This document shows, in pieces, positions 26,161 through 34,650 of a DNA stretch of 64,000 bases (its first letter is position 1; each line of letters begins with the position of its first letter). The stretch spans positions 167,429 to 231,428 of the forward strand of contig CANIKO010000004.1 of the NCBI GenBank assembly GCA_947468275.1. The letters are read 5' to 3'. The position numbers were made by a program, and so were the translations under genes. Source of the stretch: Bacteroidota bacterium (GTDB taxonomy: Bacteria > Bacteroidota > Bacteroidia > NS11-12g > UBA9320). The notes beneath the pieces are model-generated. The model did not search any database. It saw only the letters and a program-made list of their open reading frames with translations, and was not told the origin of the DNA.

Positions 26161-26874
26161 ATGGAACTATTTTTCAGCAACGAAATCTTCGAAACCTACC
26201 TTTATCTTAAAATTGAGGAAAGCGGTCATTGTATAAAAGTACTTCGCAAGACCAACGGAGATGTAATAAAAGTAATTGATGGAAAAGGGAATTTATACGA
26301 AGGACCTATTGAAATTGAGAATAAAAATAAACCTGTAAAAGTTCGTATTCTGTCCAAAACTCATTTTGAAGCTTCAAAATTTCAATCTGGATTTCATTTA
26401 GCTATCGCTCCAACAAAAAATGCTGACCGAATAGAATGGATGGTTGAAAAGGCAATCGAGTTAGGAATTGGTTCAATTACTTTTTTGCAATGTGAACATA
26501 GCGAACGGACCAATTTGCGTTTGGATAGAATTGATAAAATAGCTATTGCGGCCTTAAAACAAAGTCAACAATACTGGTTACCTGAAATTATGGCTCCAAT
26601 ACCTTTTAAAAAATATTTGGAACAAAGCAAGTCAGAAGAAAATAGCTACATAGCATTTTGTTTAGAAGGAGAAAAAAATGAATTTGGTTCAAAACCGATA
26701 AAAAATAATTGCAACATTTTAATAGGCCCTGAAGGAGATTTTTCAGAAATGGAAATTGAACTGGCTTTGGCAAAAGGATTTCAACCGGTTTCATTAGGAA
26801 AATCAAGGCTCAGAACAGAAACTGCGGCTTTATATGCTTGCGGAGTTTATAAAAGTAAGCTTGAAACTAAATAA
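26161..26874 (+). CDS. rsmE: 16S rRNA (uracil-1498-N3)-methyltransferase
   Basis: A 237-residue SPOUT methyltransferase. The N-terminal PUA-like domain contains HCIKVLRKTNGDVIKVIDGKG. The C-terminal knot has LIGPEGDFSEMEIELA and SLGKSRLRTETAAL, the RsmE SAM-binding signature. It methylates N3 of U1498 in the decoding region of 16S rRNA. Its 3' end overlaps the convergent barrel gene by 8 nt. Confidence 0.94.
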   Translation: MELFFSNEIFETYLYLKIEESGHCIKVLRKTNGDVIKVIDGKGNLYEGPIEIENKNKPVKVRILSKTHFEASKFQSGFHLAIAPTKNADRIEWMVEKAIELGIGSITFLQCEHSERTNLRLDRIDKIAIAALKQSQQYWLPEIMAPIPFKKYLEQSKSEENSYIAFCLEGEKNEFGSKPIKNNCNILIGPEGDFSEMEIELALAKGFQPVSLGKSRLRTETAALYACGVYKSKLETK

Positions 26875-27556
26875 AACTATAGCCAAACCCAATCATAACT
26901 TGGCCTGAGCTATTTCTAAACCTATAGTTACCATCATGACCAATTCGATTTTTCGAGGAATATTCTGTGGTAATAAAACTATAACCCACTTTTAAATTAT
27001 AGCGTTGCTGATAGGTGTAACGCACAAATACTTCAGAATAAATAGTTCCTTTATTATTGTTACCAATAAGTAAAAAATTATTTTGACTCACTTTCACTTG
27101 GGTATTTGAAATATATTTTCGAGCGGGTGTTTCTTCTTGCGAAGCCTTACTTGGATAATAATCGGAATCCTTTTTCTTACCAAAAGTAAATCCTACAGCA
27201 TCCACATTGCAGCCTACAGACCATTCTGGAGAGAAATGATAAGAAGCATTAAGACTAATATTTATACTTATCAATAGGGGTTTTGAAATAATGATAGTAT
27301 CAATACCATCCTCATTTTTTTTATGTTTGGCAGGAGCTGTTAAATAAGAAACGTCAATTCCCTGAAAATAACCTACTCTGGCACCAACCCCTAAATGAAG
27401 TTTTTCGCTTTTTAATAATTTGAAATTTTTAACCACATTACCTGATAATGTATTTGAATTTTTGCCAAAACTAAAAGCTAAGTCAGCATGGTGCTCTCTT
27501 TGAGCAAAAGAAATTAAAGTTAAAAATAATATAAATAGGCTTAAAATGTACTTCAT
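26867..27556 (-). CDS. hypothetical outer-membrane-beta-barrel-like protein
   Basis: A 229-residue protein with a signal peptide (MKYILSLFILFLTLISFAQ) and a strand-rich mature region (LGVGARVGYFQGIDVSY, YNLKVGYSFITTEYS, VMIGFGYSFI) ending in aromatic and hydrophobic residues as in outer-membrane barrels. The family is not recognised. It shares its last 8 nt with the end of rsmE on the other strand. Confidence 0.65.
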   Translation of the reverse strand: MKYILSLFILFLTLISFAQREHHADLAFSFGKNSNTLSGNVVKNFKLLKSEKLHLGVGARVGYFQGIDVSYLTAPAKHKKNEDGIDTIIISKPLLISINISLNASYHFSPEWSVGCNVDAVGFTFGKKKDSDYYPSKASQEETPARKYISNTQVKVSQNNFLLIGNNNKGTIYSEVFVRYTYQQRYNLKVGYSFITTEYSSKNRIGHDGNYRFRNSSGQVMIGFGYSFI

Positions 27557-27606
27557 AATTTAAGAGTTCAAAAATAGTAGGGTTTTGGGAAGAATTGGTT
27601 ACCAAA

Positions 27607-27665
27607 TAATGGTTAATTGTAAATGATTAATTAATTTACCACTTACAATTAATCATTAACCATTA
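27607..27665. repeat. AT-rich imperfect inverted repeat downstream of tRNA-Leu
   Basis: TAATGGTTAATTGTAAATGA at the left is mirrored by the right end (CAATTAATCATTAACCATTA) with a small internal shift. It lies directly 3' of the tRNA gene on the minus strand. No T-run follows, so a terminator role is doubtful. Confidence 0.5.
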
Positions 27666-27672
27666 AAATAAG

Positions 27673-27756
27673 TGCCCAGGACCGGAGTCGAACCGGTACG
27701 AGTGTAACCTCACAGGTGTTTGAGACCAGCGCGTCTACCAATTCCGCCACCTGGGC
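27673..27756 (-). tRNA. tRNA-Leu (CAA)
   Basis: The 84-nt gene has a perfect 7-bp acceptor stem (GCCCAGG/CCTGGGC), the D-arm GCGGAATTGGTAGACGC, anticodon loop CTCAAAC giving anticodon CAA, a long variable arm (GAG/CTC) and a T-arm ACCGGTTCGACTCCGGT. Discriminator A follows and CCA is not encoded. The anticodon stem CTGGT/ACCTG has one T-T mismatch (positions 28-42 by my count). The long variable arm and the CAA anticodon identify leucine. Confidence 0.95.
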
Positions 27757-27781
27757 ATTAAAAGACTTTAAAAGAACGTAT

Positions 27782-28297
27782 TTAAAGGGCTGCAATATTA
27801 GCCAATGTTTCCTTTAATCGCAAAATATATTTATGCTTTAAAAGATTTTCTTTTACTTTTTTCAAAGGCATTTCTTCTAAAGAATTATAACCATCTGAAA
27901 TTTCAGCTAATGCCTTTAATTCTATTTCTAAAGCACTACTGATTTCCAATATTATATTCCTCAAAGATTTTAGTTTATTAGAGTCGGGTTCTTGCTGTAG
28001 ATCATCCAAAGCTTCATTTATGTCCATCATTTCAATCAAAAAATCGGAGGGTAATTTATCTTCTAAAGTTAAGTCCGAGAGGGATAGAATATGGTTGGCC
28101 CTAGAATAAAAATTAGATAAACACTTATAAGCTTCATTATTCAAAGAAGAACTTATTAATGACTCTTCGTATTTTTTAGGGTCATTTACAAAAAAATCAG
28201 GATGATTGGTTTTTAGCAGACTAAAGTATTTTGTCTTTAATTCCTGTTCATTCAAGTTGAATTTTAACGGTAAACCGTAAAAATCAAAGTAGTTCAT
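27782..28297 (-). CDS. hscB: Fe-S cluster assembly co-chaperone HscB
   Basis: A 171-residue J-type co-chaperone. The J-domain HPD motif is at residues 32-34 (LLKTNHPDFF), and the C-terminal helical bundle begins with FLIEMMDINEALDD, the region that contacts the IscU scaffold in the family. It stimulates the HscA/DnaK ATPase during cluster transfer. hscA and iscU are not in the window. It begins 2 nt after the rseP stop, so the two are cotranscribed. Confidence 0.9.
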   Translation of the reverse strand: MNYFDFYGLPLKFNLNEQELKTKYFSLLKTNHPDFFVNDPKKYEESLISSSLNNEAYKCLSNFYSRANHILSLSDLTLEDKLPSDFLIEMMDINEALDDLQQEPDSNKLKSLRNIILEISSALEIELKALAEISDGYNSLEEMPLKKVKENLLKHKYILRLKETLANIAAL

Positions 28298-28299
28298 TA

Positions 28300-29631
28300 T
28301 TATTTACTAAACCAAGTCTGGAAAATATCATTACCAAAGATGAATACCATCAAGGCTAATAATATAAACATACCTATAAGTTGCATTACATACATAAACT
28401 TTTCGGGCAAAGGGCGACGAATAATCATTTCTATTAGCAGGAATACAACATGACCACCATCTAATGCAGGTATTGGCAATAAATTCATAAATGCTAGTAC
28501 AATAGATATCATTGCTGTGAATCCCCAGAAACGATACCAATCCCAAGTTTCACCAAATAGTTTACCTATTTGAATTGGACCAGCTAACGATTTACGAGGA
28601 TCCATTTCTCCCTTAAACATTTTTCCGAAAGCTGTAATTTGCGTAGATATTAATTCCTTTGAACGATTAGCACCTTCAGGAACTGCCTTAAGTAATGAAT
28701 AATGCTCAGTTTTAGCCCATGATTCGTATTCATACAAATCAGGATTAAAGCCAACTATCAATTCCTTTCCAATAGCAATTTGTTTAATCAGAGTATCTTT
28801 TCCTCGAAGGATAACAAATTCCTGAGTTGTATTCGATTTTAAAGATTGTCTAATTTCATGAAAATAAGTAATTGGTTTATTATCAATGGATAATATAAAA
28901 TCTCCTTTTCTAAGATCAGATTTAGAGGCCGGTGAATTTGGACCAATATTGCCAAGTTTAAACTTCATTCTTTCCTCAATAAAACCACTGTCTTTACCAA
29001 GTTTGGTATATAGGTCGGCAAAATTATCAGGAAGCATTAAAGTGACATTTTCGCCATTTCTATTGATAACATATTGAGTTCCGTTTTTAAGAATCGCATC
29101 TGGATTTTTAGCTTCGTAAAATTTATTAATGGATTTTCCATTCACCGTAATTATTTTATCACCATCTAAAAAACCAACTTTCTTGCCCAATGGCAATGCG
29201 TGAATACCGTATTTAACATTTGCATTTGGCAAATATTGATCGCCATAATAAACCAACGATAATGACATTATTATAATACCTAAAATGGCATTAACAGTAA
29301 CACCACCAAGCATTACTATTAAACGCTGCCAGGCTGGTTTACTTCTAAATTCCCAGGATTGAGGGGGGGTATTCAATTGCTCTTTATCGAGCGACTCATC
29401 TACCATACCGGCTATTTTAACATAACCGCCCAAAGGCAACCAACCAATACCATATTCAGTATCTCCTTTTTTAAAGCTAAAAAGTTTTAAGCCCCATGCA
29501 TCAAAGAAAAGGTAAAATTTTTCAACACGAATTCCAAAAGCACGTGCCGCCCAAAAGTGACCCATTTCGTGTAATGTTATTAAAATTGCAAGAGCCAATA
29601 CGACTTGGCCAACCATTGTTAGTACACCCAT
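28300..29631 (-). CDS. rseP: RIP metalloprotease RseP (site-2 protease)
   Basis: A 443-residue intramembrane zinc protease. HEMGH lies at residues 21-25 in the first membrane helix, followed by the WLPLGGYVKIAGM loop. Two PDZ-like regions come in the middle (SPASKSDLRKGDFILSID), then the C-terminal NLLPIPALDGGHV carries the third zinc ligand Asp. The family cleaves anti-sigma factors or other membrane peptides inside the inner membrane. Spacing to hscB is 2 nt. Confidence 0.94.
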   Translation of the reverse strand: MGVLTMVGQVVLALAILITLHEMGHFWAARAFGIRVEKFYLFFDAWGLKLFSFKKGDTEYGIGWLPLGGYVKIAGMVDESLDKEQLNTPPQSWEFRSKPAWQRLIVMLGGVTVNAILGIIIMSLSLVYYGDQYLPNANVKYGIHALPLGKKVGFLDGDKIITVNGKSINKFYEAKNPDAILKNGTQYVINRNGENVTLMLPDNFADLYTKLGKDSGFIEERMKFKLGNIGPNSPASKSDLRKGDFILSIDNKPITYFHEIRQSLKSNTTQEFVILRGKDTLIKQIAIGKELIVGFNPDLYEYESWAKTEHYSLLKAVPEGANRSKELISTQITAFGKMFKGEMDPRKSLAGPIQIGKLFGETWDWYRFWGFTAMISIVLAFMNLLPIPALDGGHVVFLLIEMIIRRPLPEKFMYVMQLIGMFILLALMVFIFGNDIFQTWFSK

Positions 29632-29657
29632 TTTTAAATATAAGTCGCGAATTTAAG

Positions 29658-29698
29658 GAATTAGAAATTAGAAATTGGAAATTAGAAATTAAGAATTG
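29658..29698. repeat. short tandem AT-rich repeat (GAAATTA units)
   Basis: Five to six imperfect copies of the heptamer GAAATTA/GAAATTG are arranged head to tail between rseP and valS. It may be slippage-prone. No promoter box was found within it. Confidence 0.6.
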
Positions 29699-29725
29699 AC
29701 CAATTGGGTAATTTTTATCGTTAAA

Positions 29726-29763
29726 ATATTGTAGAGACTCGATGCATCGGGTCTCTACAATAT
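29726..29763. repeat. hairpin repeat overlapping the valS stop codon
   Basis: ATATTGTAGAGAC at 29726-29738 and GTCTCTACAATAT at 29751-29763 are perfect 13-bp inverted arms, with an inner CGATGCATCG palindrome. The TAG stop of valS lies in the right arm. Hairpins with GTAGAGAC arms are known as dispersed repeats in several bacterial phyla. It may also serve as a weak transcription barrier. Confidence 0.8.
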
Positions 29764-32370
29764 CAATTGCTTTCGTAATGTTTCTATCTTACTCTCAGCA
29801 TCAGCCTTTTTTTGACGTTCTTTTTCAACCAAATCAGGATTTGCGTTAGCCATAAATTTTTCATTGCTCAGTTTGGCTTCCACCGATTTTAAAAATCCTG
29901 TCAGGTAATCAATTTCCTTTTGAAGCTCAGAATTATCGGCTTGTTTCATTTCCCAACCTAGATATTCGATGCTTATTTCATCTTTATTTACCAATCCTTT
30001 AAAGCCTTTGTTGCTTTTATAAAAATCAATAATTTCAATGTTTCCTAATTTTCGAATAATATCATATAACAACTTATAACCTGAATTATCATCCGTAGAT
30101 ATTGAAATTATGGCTGGTATTTTTGGCGATATACCATTCTCATTTCTTTTGTTTCTTACTAATGTTATTAATTCAAAGGAATTTTCAAATGGAATTGGAT
30201 CAATATCCGGTATTTGTTCAGGCCATTTCGATTTATTTATAAAAGAATTAACATTGCCCAATAACCCGTTTCTAATTTCCTCGGAAATAAAAGGCATGTA
30301 GGGGTGAAGCAATCGCATCAAGCGTTCGAATACCATTTTTACTTGAAGCAAAGCTTTATCATAAATTGGCTGTCCATAGGGTGGTTTCATCATTTCAAGA
30401 TACCATGCACAGAAATCGTCCCAAATCAATTTATAAATACACATTAAAGCATCTGATAAACGAAACTTTTCAAAATGGTCATTTATTTCTTCCAGTGCTA
30501 AATTTAAGCGGCCTTCCATCCAATGCCAGGCTACTTGCGAATAGGTAGTATAATATTCTGTTGGTTCGTTGGTAATTTCCCAGCCCATAACCAATCGATA
30601 GGCGTTCCATATTTTATTGCAAAAATTTCTTCCTTGCTCTACTTGAGTAATATCATATAAAATATCATTTCCTGCAGGAGCACATAATAACATTCCCATT
30701 CTTACCGCGTCGGCCCCATATTCGTCCATAAGATCAATAGGGTCGGGACTATTACCAAGCTGTTTCGACATTTTGCGACGCAATTTATCCCTCACAATCC
30801 CAGTATAATAAACGTTATTGAACGGCTTTTGCCCTCGGTATTCATAACCAGCCATAATCATGCGAGCCACCCAAAAAAAGATAATATCAGGCCCAGTTAC
30901 CAAGTCATTGGTAGGGTAATAATAATCAATGTCTTCATTATTTTTATCATTAAACCCATCAAAAACGGATATTGGCCAAAGCCAAGAAGAGAACCAGGTA
31001 TCTAAAACGTCTTCGTCTTGGTTAAGGTGTTGTGCTTTTGGTTTATTAAATTGTTTTTTATAAATAGCTAATGCCTCATCGTGAGTTTTTGCAACTACCG
31101 TATTGCCGTTTTCATCATACCAAGCAGGTATTCTTTGACCCCACCACAATTGTCGGCTGATGCACCAATCCTTTATGTTTGCAATCCAATGATTGTAGGT
31201 GTTTTTAAGTTTTGAAGGATAAAAATTGATTTCATCGTTCATTACACTATCCAAAACTTCAGGATTTCGAGCCATGTATTTTTTCATGTCCACAAACCAT
31301 TGCTTAGAAATACGAGGTTCAATAACAGCATCGGTTCGTTCGCTATAACCGACTTTGTTTTTAATGGGTTCTTCTCTTTCCAAATGGCCTGATTCAGCCA
31401 AGTCTTTCGCTATTTGCTTGCGAACAGCAAAACGATCCATTCCTATATAGAAACCCGCAGCATCGCTCATTGTGCCATCTTCATTAAAACAATCAATTGA
31501 GGCTACCTTGTGCTTAATACCTAAATTGTAGTCATTAATATCATGAGCAGGTGTAATTTTTAAAACACCTGTTCCAAATTCGGCATCCACGTAATCATCA
31601 AAAATTACGGGTACTTCACGGTTTACAATAGGAACAATAACCGTTTTACCTTTGAATTTTTTATACCTTTCGTCATTGGGGTTGGCGCAAACTGCTGTAT
31701 CTCCAAGCAATGTTTCCGGTCGGGTAGTGGCTACCATAATGTATTCCTCCGAATTAGGAACAAAATACTTAATATAATAAAGTTTTGAATCTACCTCTTT
31801 ATAAATTACTTCTTCATCACTCACGGCTGTCTTTCCTGCGGGATCCCAGTTTACCATTCGGCTGCCCCGATAAATCAAGCCTTTGTTGTGTAAATCAATA
31901 AACACATCAATTACAGCTTCCGAAAGGCTTGGTTCCATAGTAAAACGGGTTCTGTCCCAATCACAACTACAGCCCAATTTTTTTAATTGTTCAAGAATTA
32001 TTCCCCCATATTTATCCTTCCATTCCCAGGCATATCCTAAAAATTCATCACGACTAATATCTTTTTTATTAATTCCTTTTTCCTTGAGCATGGCTACCAC
32101 CTTGGCCTCGGTAGCTATACTGGCGTGGTCGGTTCCCGGCACCCAGCAAGCATTTTTTCCCAGCATTCGGGCACGCCTCACCAACACATCCTGTATGGTA
32201 TTATTGAGCATGTGACCCATGTGCAATACCCCGGTAACATTGGGTGGAGGAATGACTATGGTATAAGGTTCACGGGAATCGGGTGTGCTTTTAAACAGGT
32301 TGTTGTCCAACCAGTGTTTATACCATTTGGTTTCAATGTCTTTGGGCGAATATTTTGAAGAAATTTCCAT
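29755..32370 (-). CDS. valS: valine--tRNA ligase
   Basis: A class I aminoacyl-tRNA synthetase of 871 residues that charges tRNA-Val. The HIGH-type motif is HMGH in NVTGVLHMGHML near residue 50, and KMSKQ near residue 530 is the KMSKS motif. The CP1 editing domain (TTRPETLLGDTAV) and the C-terminal coiled coil (LTGFLKSVEAKLSNEKF to IETLRKQL) are present, as in ValS. The last residues and the stop codon are encoded by one arm of a 38-bp hairpin repeat. Confidence 0.97.
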   Translation of the reverse strand: MEISSKYSPKDIETKWYKHWLDNNLFKSTPDSREPYTIVIPPPNVTGVLHMGHMLNNTIQDVLVRRARMLGKNACWVPGTDHASIATEAKVVAMLKEKGINKKDISRDEFLGYAWEWKDKYGGIILEQLKKLGCSCDWDRTRFTMEPSLSEAVIDVFIDLHNKGLIYRGSRMVNWDPAGKTAVSDEEVIYKEVDSKLYYIKYFVPNSEEYIMVATTRPETLLGDTAVCANPNDERYKKFKGKTVIVPIVNREVPVIFDDYVDAEFGTGVLKITPAHDINDYNLGIKHKVASIDCFNEDGTMSDAAGFYIGMDRFAVRKQIAKDLAESGHLEREEPIKNKVGYSERTDAVIEPRISKQWFVDMKKYMARNPEVLDSVMNDEINFYPSKLKNTYNHWIANIKDWCISRQLWWGQRIPAWYDENGNTVVAKTHDEALAIYKKQFNKPKAQHLNQDEDVLDTWFSSWLWPISVFDGFNDKNNEDIDYYYPTNDLVTGPDIIFFWVARMIMAGYEYRGQKPFNNVYYTGIVRDKLRRKMSKQLGNSPDPIDLMDEYGADAVRMGMLLCAPAGNDILYDITQVEQGRNFCNKIWNAYRLVMGWEITNEPTEYYTTYSQVAWHWMEGRLNLALEEINDHFEKFRLSDALMCIYKLIWDDFCAWYLEMMKPPYGQPIYDKALLQVKMVFERLMRLLHPYMPFISEEIRNGLLGNVNSFINKSKWPEQIPDIDPIPFENSFELITLVRNKRNENGISPKIPAIISISTDDNSGYKLLYDIIRKLGNIEIIDFYKSNKGFKGLVNKDEISIEYLGWEMKQADNSELQKEIDYLTGFLKSVEAKLSNEKFMANANPDLVEKERQKKADAESKIETLRKQLIL

Positions 32371-32482
32371 GTATTAGTAATCTGCGAAATTAAGAATAAT
32401 GTAGGGGTGTTGCAAAGGAGCTGAGATGCAAAGTTTTAGAAGTTAAAATAAAAATATTAAGTCCTTGTTGCAACCAATTGAT

Positions 32483-32490
32483 TAATTTTG
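32483..32490 (+). promoter_or_regulatory. putative -7 box upstream of T9SS cargo gene
   Basis: TAATTTTG matches TAnnTTTG and lies 27 nt before the ATG at 32518. A TTG occurs 15 nt upstream, closer than usual. Confidence 0.4.
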
Positions 32491-32517
32491 GTGTCTTGCT
32501 TATAAATGAAATAAATT

Positions 32518-34005
32518 ATGAACAAAATTCTTACTCTGTGTATCGGAATTTTATTGGGTTCTACCAATTATTTAAATGCCGAACAACTTTTAGGGATAAA
32601 TATTACTTATAGAAATATTGGTAGCTTAAAATATTCAGTAACTTATCTGGTATATACGGATAAGTCAGATACCTCAACTTTTAAGCCTTTGGTTTTTAAA
32701 GTTATTTCTGGAGCTGCATCTGTTATTAATCAGCCAAAGTTTGTTAAAACTTTTACCTATAAATATGGATGTGAGCCGGATATTAAAGAAACTTTTATAT
32801 CAACCTATCTTGATACGGTTGATTTGGATTTATCAAAATATTCTTCAATAAAAACTTCAGGAAATTGTAGGACTTATTTTACTTGCAAGTACCTAGAAAG
32901 GTATAAAAATTTAAAAAACATTGCACCTAACTCTTATTTTTCTTATGCTTTTATAAACACTTGCAACGGTGCTTCAAATACATCTCCAATATTTAATTAC
33001 AATAATGAATCAACTAATTTAATTTGTATTAATAAAGCATACGATTTAGGTTCAAGTTCAGCAGATACAACGAATTACGATTCCTTGGTTTACACTTTTT
33101 CTTCACCTTATTCTGACCTAAATTCAAAAATTAATTTCCAAAGTGGCTATAGTTTAAGTAATCAATTTGATAGTTATAAACCAACAGGATATTCAGGTCC
33201 TCCAATTCCTGAATCTAATCCTCCAATAGGGATTTTTCTTGATAGTGAATCCGGGGATTTGGTTTTTTCTCCTACAGATAATTCAAATTACGCTACCACT
33301 TCAGAATTAATTGAATATCGAAAAATTGGAAATAAATATTTAGAAGTAGGAGGTATATTAAGTGATTTTGTTCTAAGAGTTGTTAGCGACTGCCCATATA
33401 ACTCTCCACCACGTTTAATTGGGAAATCTAAATATGAAGTAGAAGCTGGTAAGCAAATCTGTTTTACCATAGATTCTTATGACAATACTTATATACCACC
33501 ACCACCTCAAAAACCAGCACCTCCGGATACTGTAAGATTAACTTGGAACAGAGCGATACCTGGAGCCACATTTACAATATTGGATCCAAAAGCAAGACTT
33601 CAAAGTGGTAAATTTTGCTGGACACCGGCATCTAACCAGTATAATGATTTGCCTTTTAGTGTTATAATAACTGCAAGAGATAATGGATGCCCACGTAATG
33701 AAAAAGTTGACATAACCTATACAATTAAAGTTAATAAATCTGTAAACTCCATTTCAAAATCCAATCCTCAAAATATCATTATTTCACCAAATCCTTCATC
33801 CAATGGCCAACTAACTATCACTTCCGATAATATTAAATTTAATGAAATAGGCTTGTTTGATATTTCAGGACAGTTAATGGCGAATTGGAATTTTGAACAA
33901 ACGAATTATTTTTCAAAAGATTTAAGCTTTTTAGCTCATGGCATTTATATAATCCAATGCAAAAATGGGGGAGAGGTGTTCAATTTTAAATGGATACGGG
34001 AATAA
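32518..34005 (+). CDS. secreted protein with type A T9SS sorting domain
   Basis: A 495-residue protein with a signal peptide (ending YLNAEQ). Residues about 22-405 share a layout with the first 400 residues of the protein at 3121: LLGINITYRNIG, NTSPIFN, DSLVYTF, then an EYRKIGNKYLEVGG segment, VEAGKQICFTID, GKFCW and DNGCP near the end. The last 80 residues (IISPNPSSNGQLTI, ISGQLM, GIYIIQCKNGG) are a Por-type sorting domain for export by the type IX system. Function is unknown; surface binding is inferred. Confidence 0.82.
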   Translation: MNKILTLCIGILLGSTNYLNAEQLLGINITYRNIGSLKYSVTYLVYTDKSDTSTFKPLVFKVISGAASVINQPKFVKTFTYKYGCEPDIKETFISTYLDTVDLDLSKYSSIKTSGNCRTYFTCKYLERYKNLKNIAPNSYFSYAFINTCNGASNTSPIFNYNNESTNLICINKAYDLGSSSADTTNYDSLVYTFSSPYSDLNSKINFQSGYSLSNQFDSYKPTGYSGPPIPESNPPIGIFLDSESGDLVFSPTDNSNYATTSELIEYRKIGNKYLEVGGILSDFVLRVVSDCPYNSPPRLIGKSKYEVEAGKQICFTIDSYDNTYIPPPPQKPAPPDTVRLTWNRAIPGATFTILDPKARLQSGKFCWTPASNQYNDLPFSVIITARDNGCPRNEKVDITYTIKVNKSVNSISKSNPQNIIISPNPSSNGQLTITSDNIKFNEIGLFDISGQLMANWNFEQTNYFSKDLSFLAHGIYIIQCKNGGEVFNFKWIRE

Positions 34006-34022
34006 TTGAAACCTTTATCTTA

Positions 34023-34514
34023 CTAAACCAATCCTCCCTTATCCTCTTTTATACTTTCCTCATATTCTTTATCAATCAATAAGCCCCCGCCGTCAGCAGC
34101 TTCCGTAGCCAATACGTCACATCGTTCGTTCATCGGATTTCCGGCATGGCCTTTTACCCAATGAAATTTTATAACATGTTTATTATATAACAATATTATA
34201 GGTCGCCACAAGTCAGGGTTTTTGATATTTTTGAAGCCTTTTTTTTGCCAGCCGTAAACCCAGTTTTTTTCAAAGGCATCCATTACATATTTGCTGTCGG
34301 TATAAATATCAATGACTAAATCATCTTTGGTTAAAGCTTCCAAAGCAACTTTTAAGGCCATTAATTCCATGCGATTGTTGGTTGTTAGCCGATAGCCACC
34401 ACTCAATTCTTTTCGGTGCTGACCAAACATCAATACCGCTCCATATCCGCCTTTACCCGGATTACCCCGAGCTGCTCCATCTGTATAAATTGTTACTTTC
34501 AAAACTTGGTGCAA
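34023..34514 (-). CDS. rnhA: ribonuclease HI
   Basis: A 163-residue RNase H that removes RNA from RNA-DNA hybrids. The catalytic residues are visible: Asp in IYTDGAARGNPGKGG, Glu in NRMELMALKVAL, Asp in IYTDSKYVMDAF and Asp in MNERCDVLA. The Lys/Trp handle region GWQKKGFKNIKNPDLW is also present. It ends 17 nt from the convergent cargo gene and diverges from the TonB receptor gene. Confidence 0.95.
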   Translation of the reverse strand: MHQVLKVTIYTDGAARGNPGKGGYGAVLMFGQHRKELSGGYRLTTNNRMELMALKVALEALTKDDLVIDIYTDSKYVMDAFEKNWVYGWQKKGFKNIKNPDLWRPIILLYNKHVIKFHWVKGHAGNPMNERCDVLATEAADGGGLLIDKEYEESIKEDKGGLV

Positions 34515-34609
34515 TATTATGCCAAATATTGAAAACCGACAGAAAAAAGAGGTATTGCTACCTTTAATTACCTTAAATGTAATTTTATGAGCTCTTTGTC
34601 AAATTGCTC

Positions 34610-34640
34610 TTTGTAAAAAAATATTTTTAATGTAGGTTTG
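34610..34640 (+). promoter_or_regulatory. Bacteroidota-type promoter of TonB receptor gene
   Basis: TTTG (34610-34613), a 19-nt spacer and TAGGTTTG (34633-34640) give a complete -33/-7 promoter of the Bacteroidota form. It ends 10 nt before the ATG at 34651. This is one of the two best complete promoters I could read in the window. Confidence 0.65.
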
Positions 34641-34650
34641 GAATCCAATT

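Noticed and set aside
27607-27665. Inverted repeat after tRNA-Leu as a terminator
   Set aside because: No T-run follows on the tRNA strand and the stem is imperfect and AT-rich; kept as a repeat only.
29658-29698. Possible CRISPR-like tandem repeat
   Set aside because: Units are 7 nt without spacers, so it is a simple AT-rich repeat.
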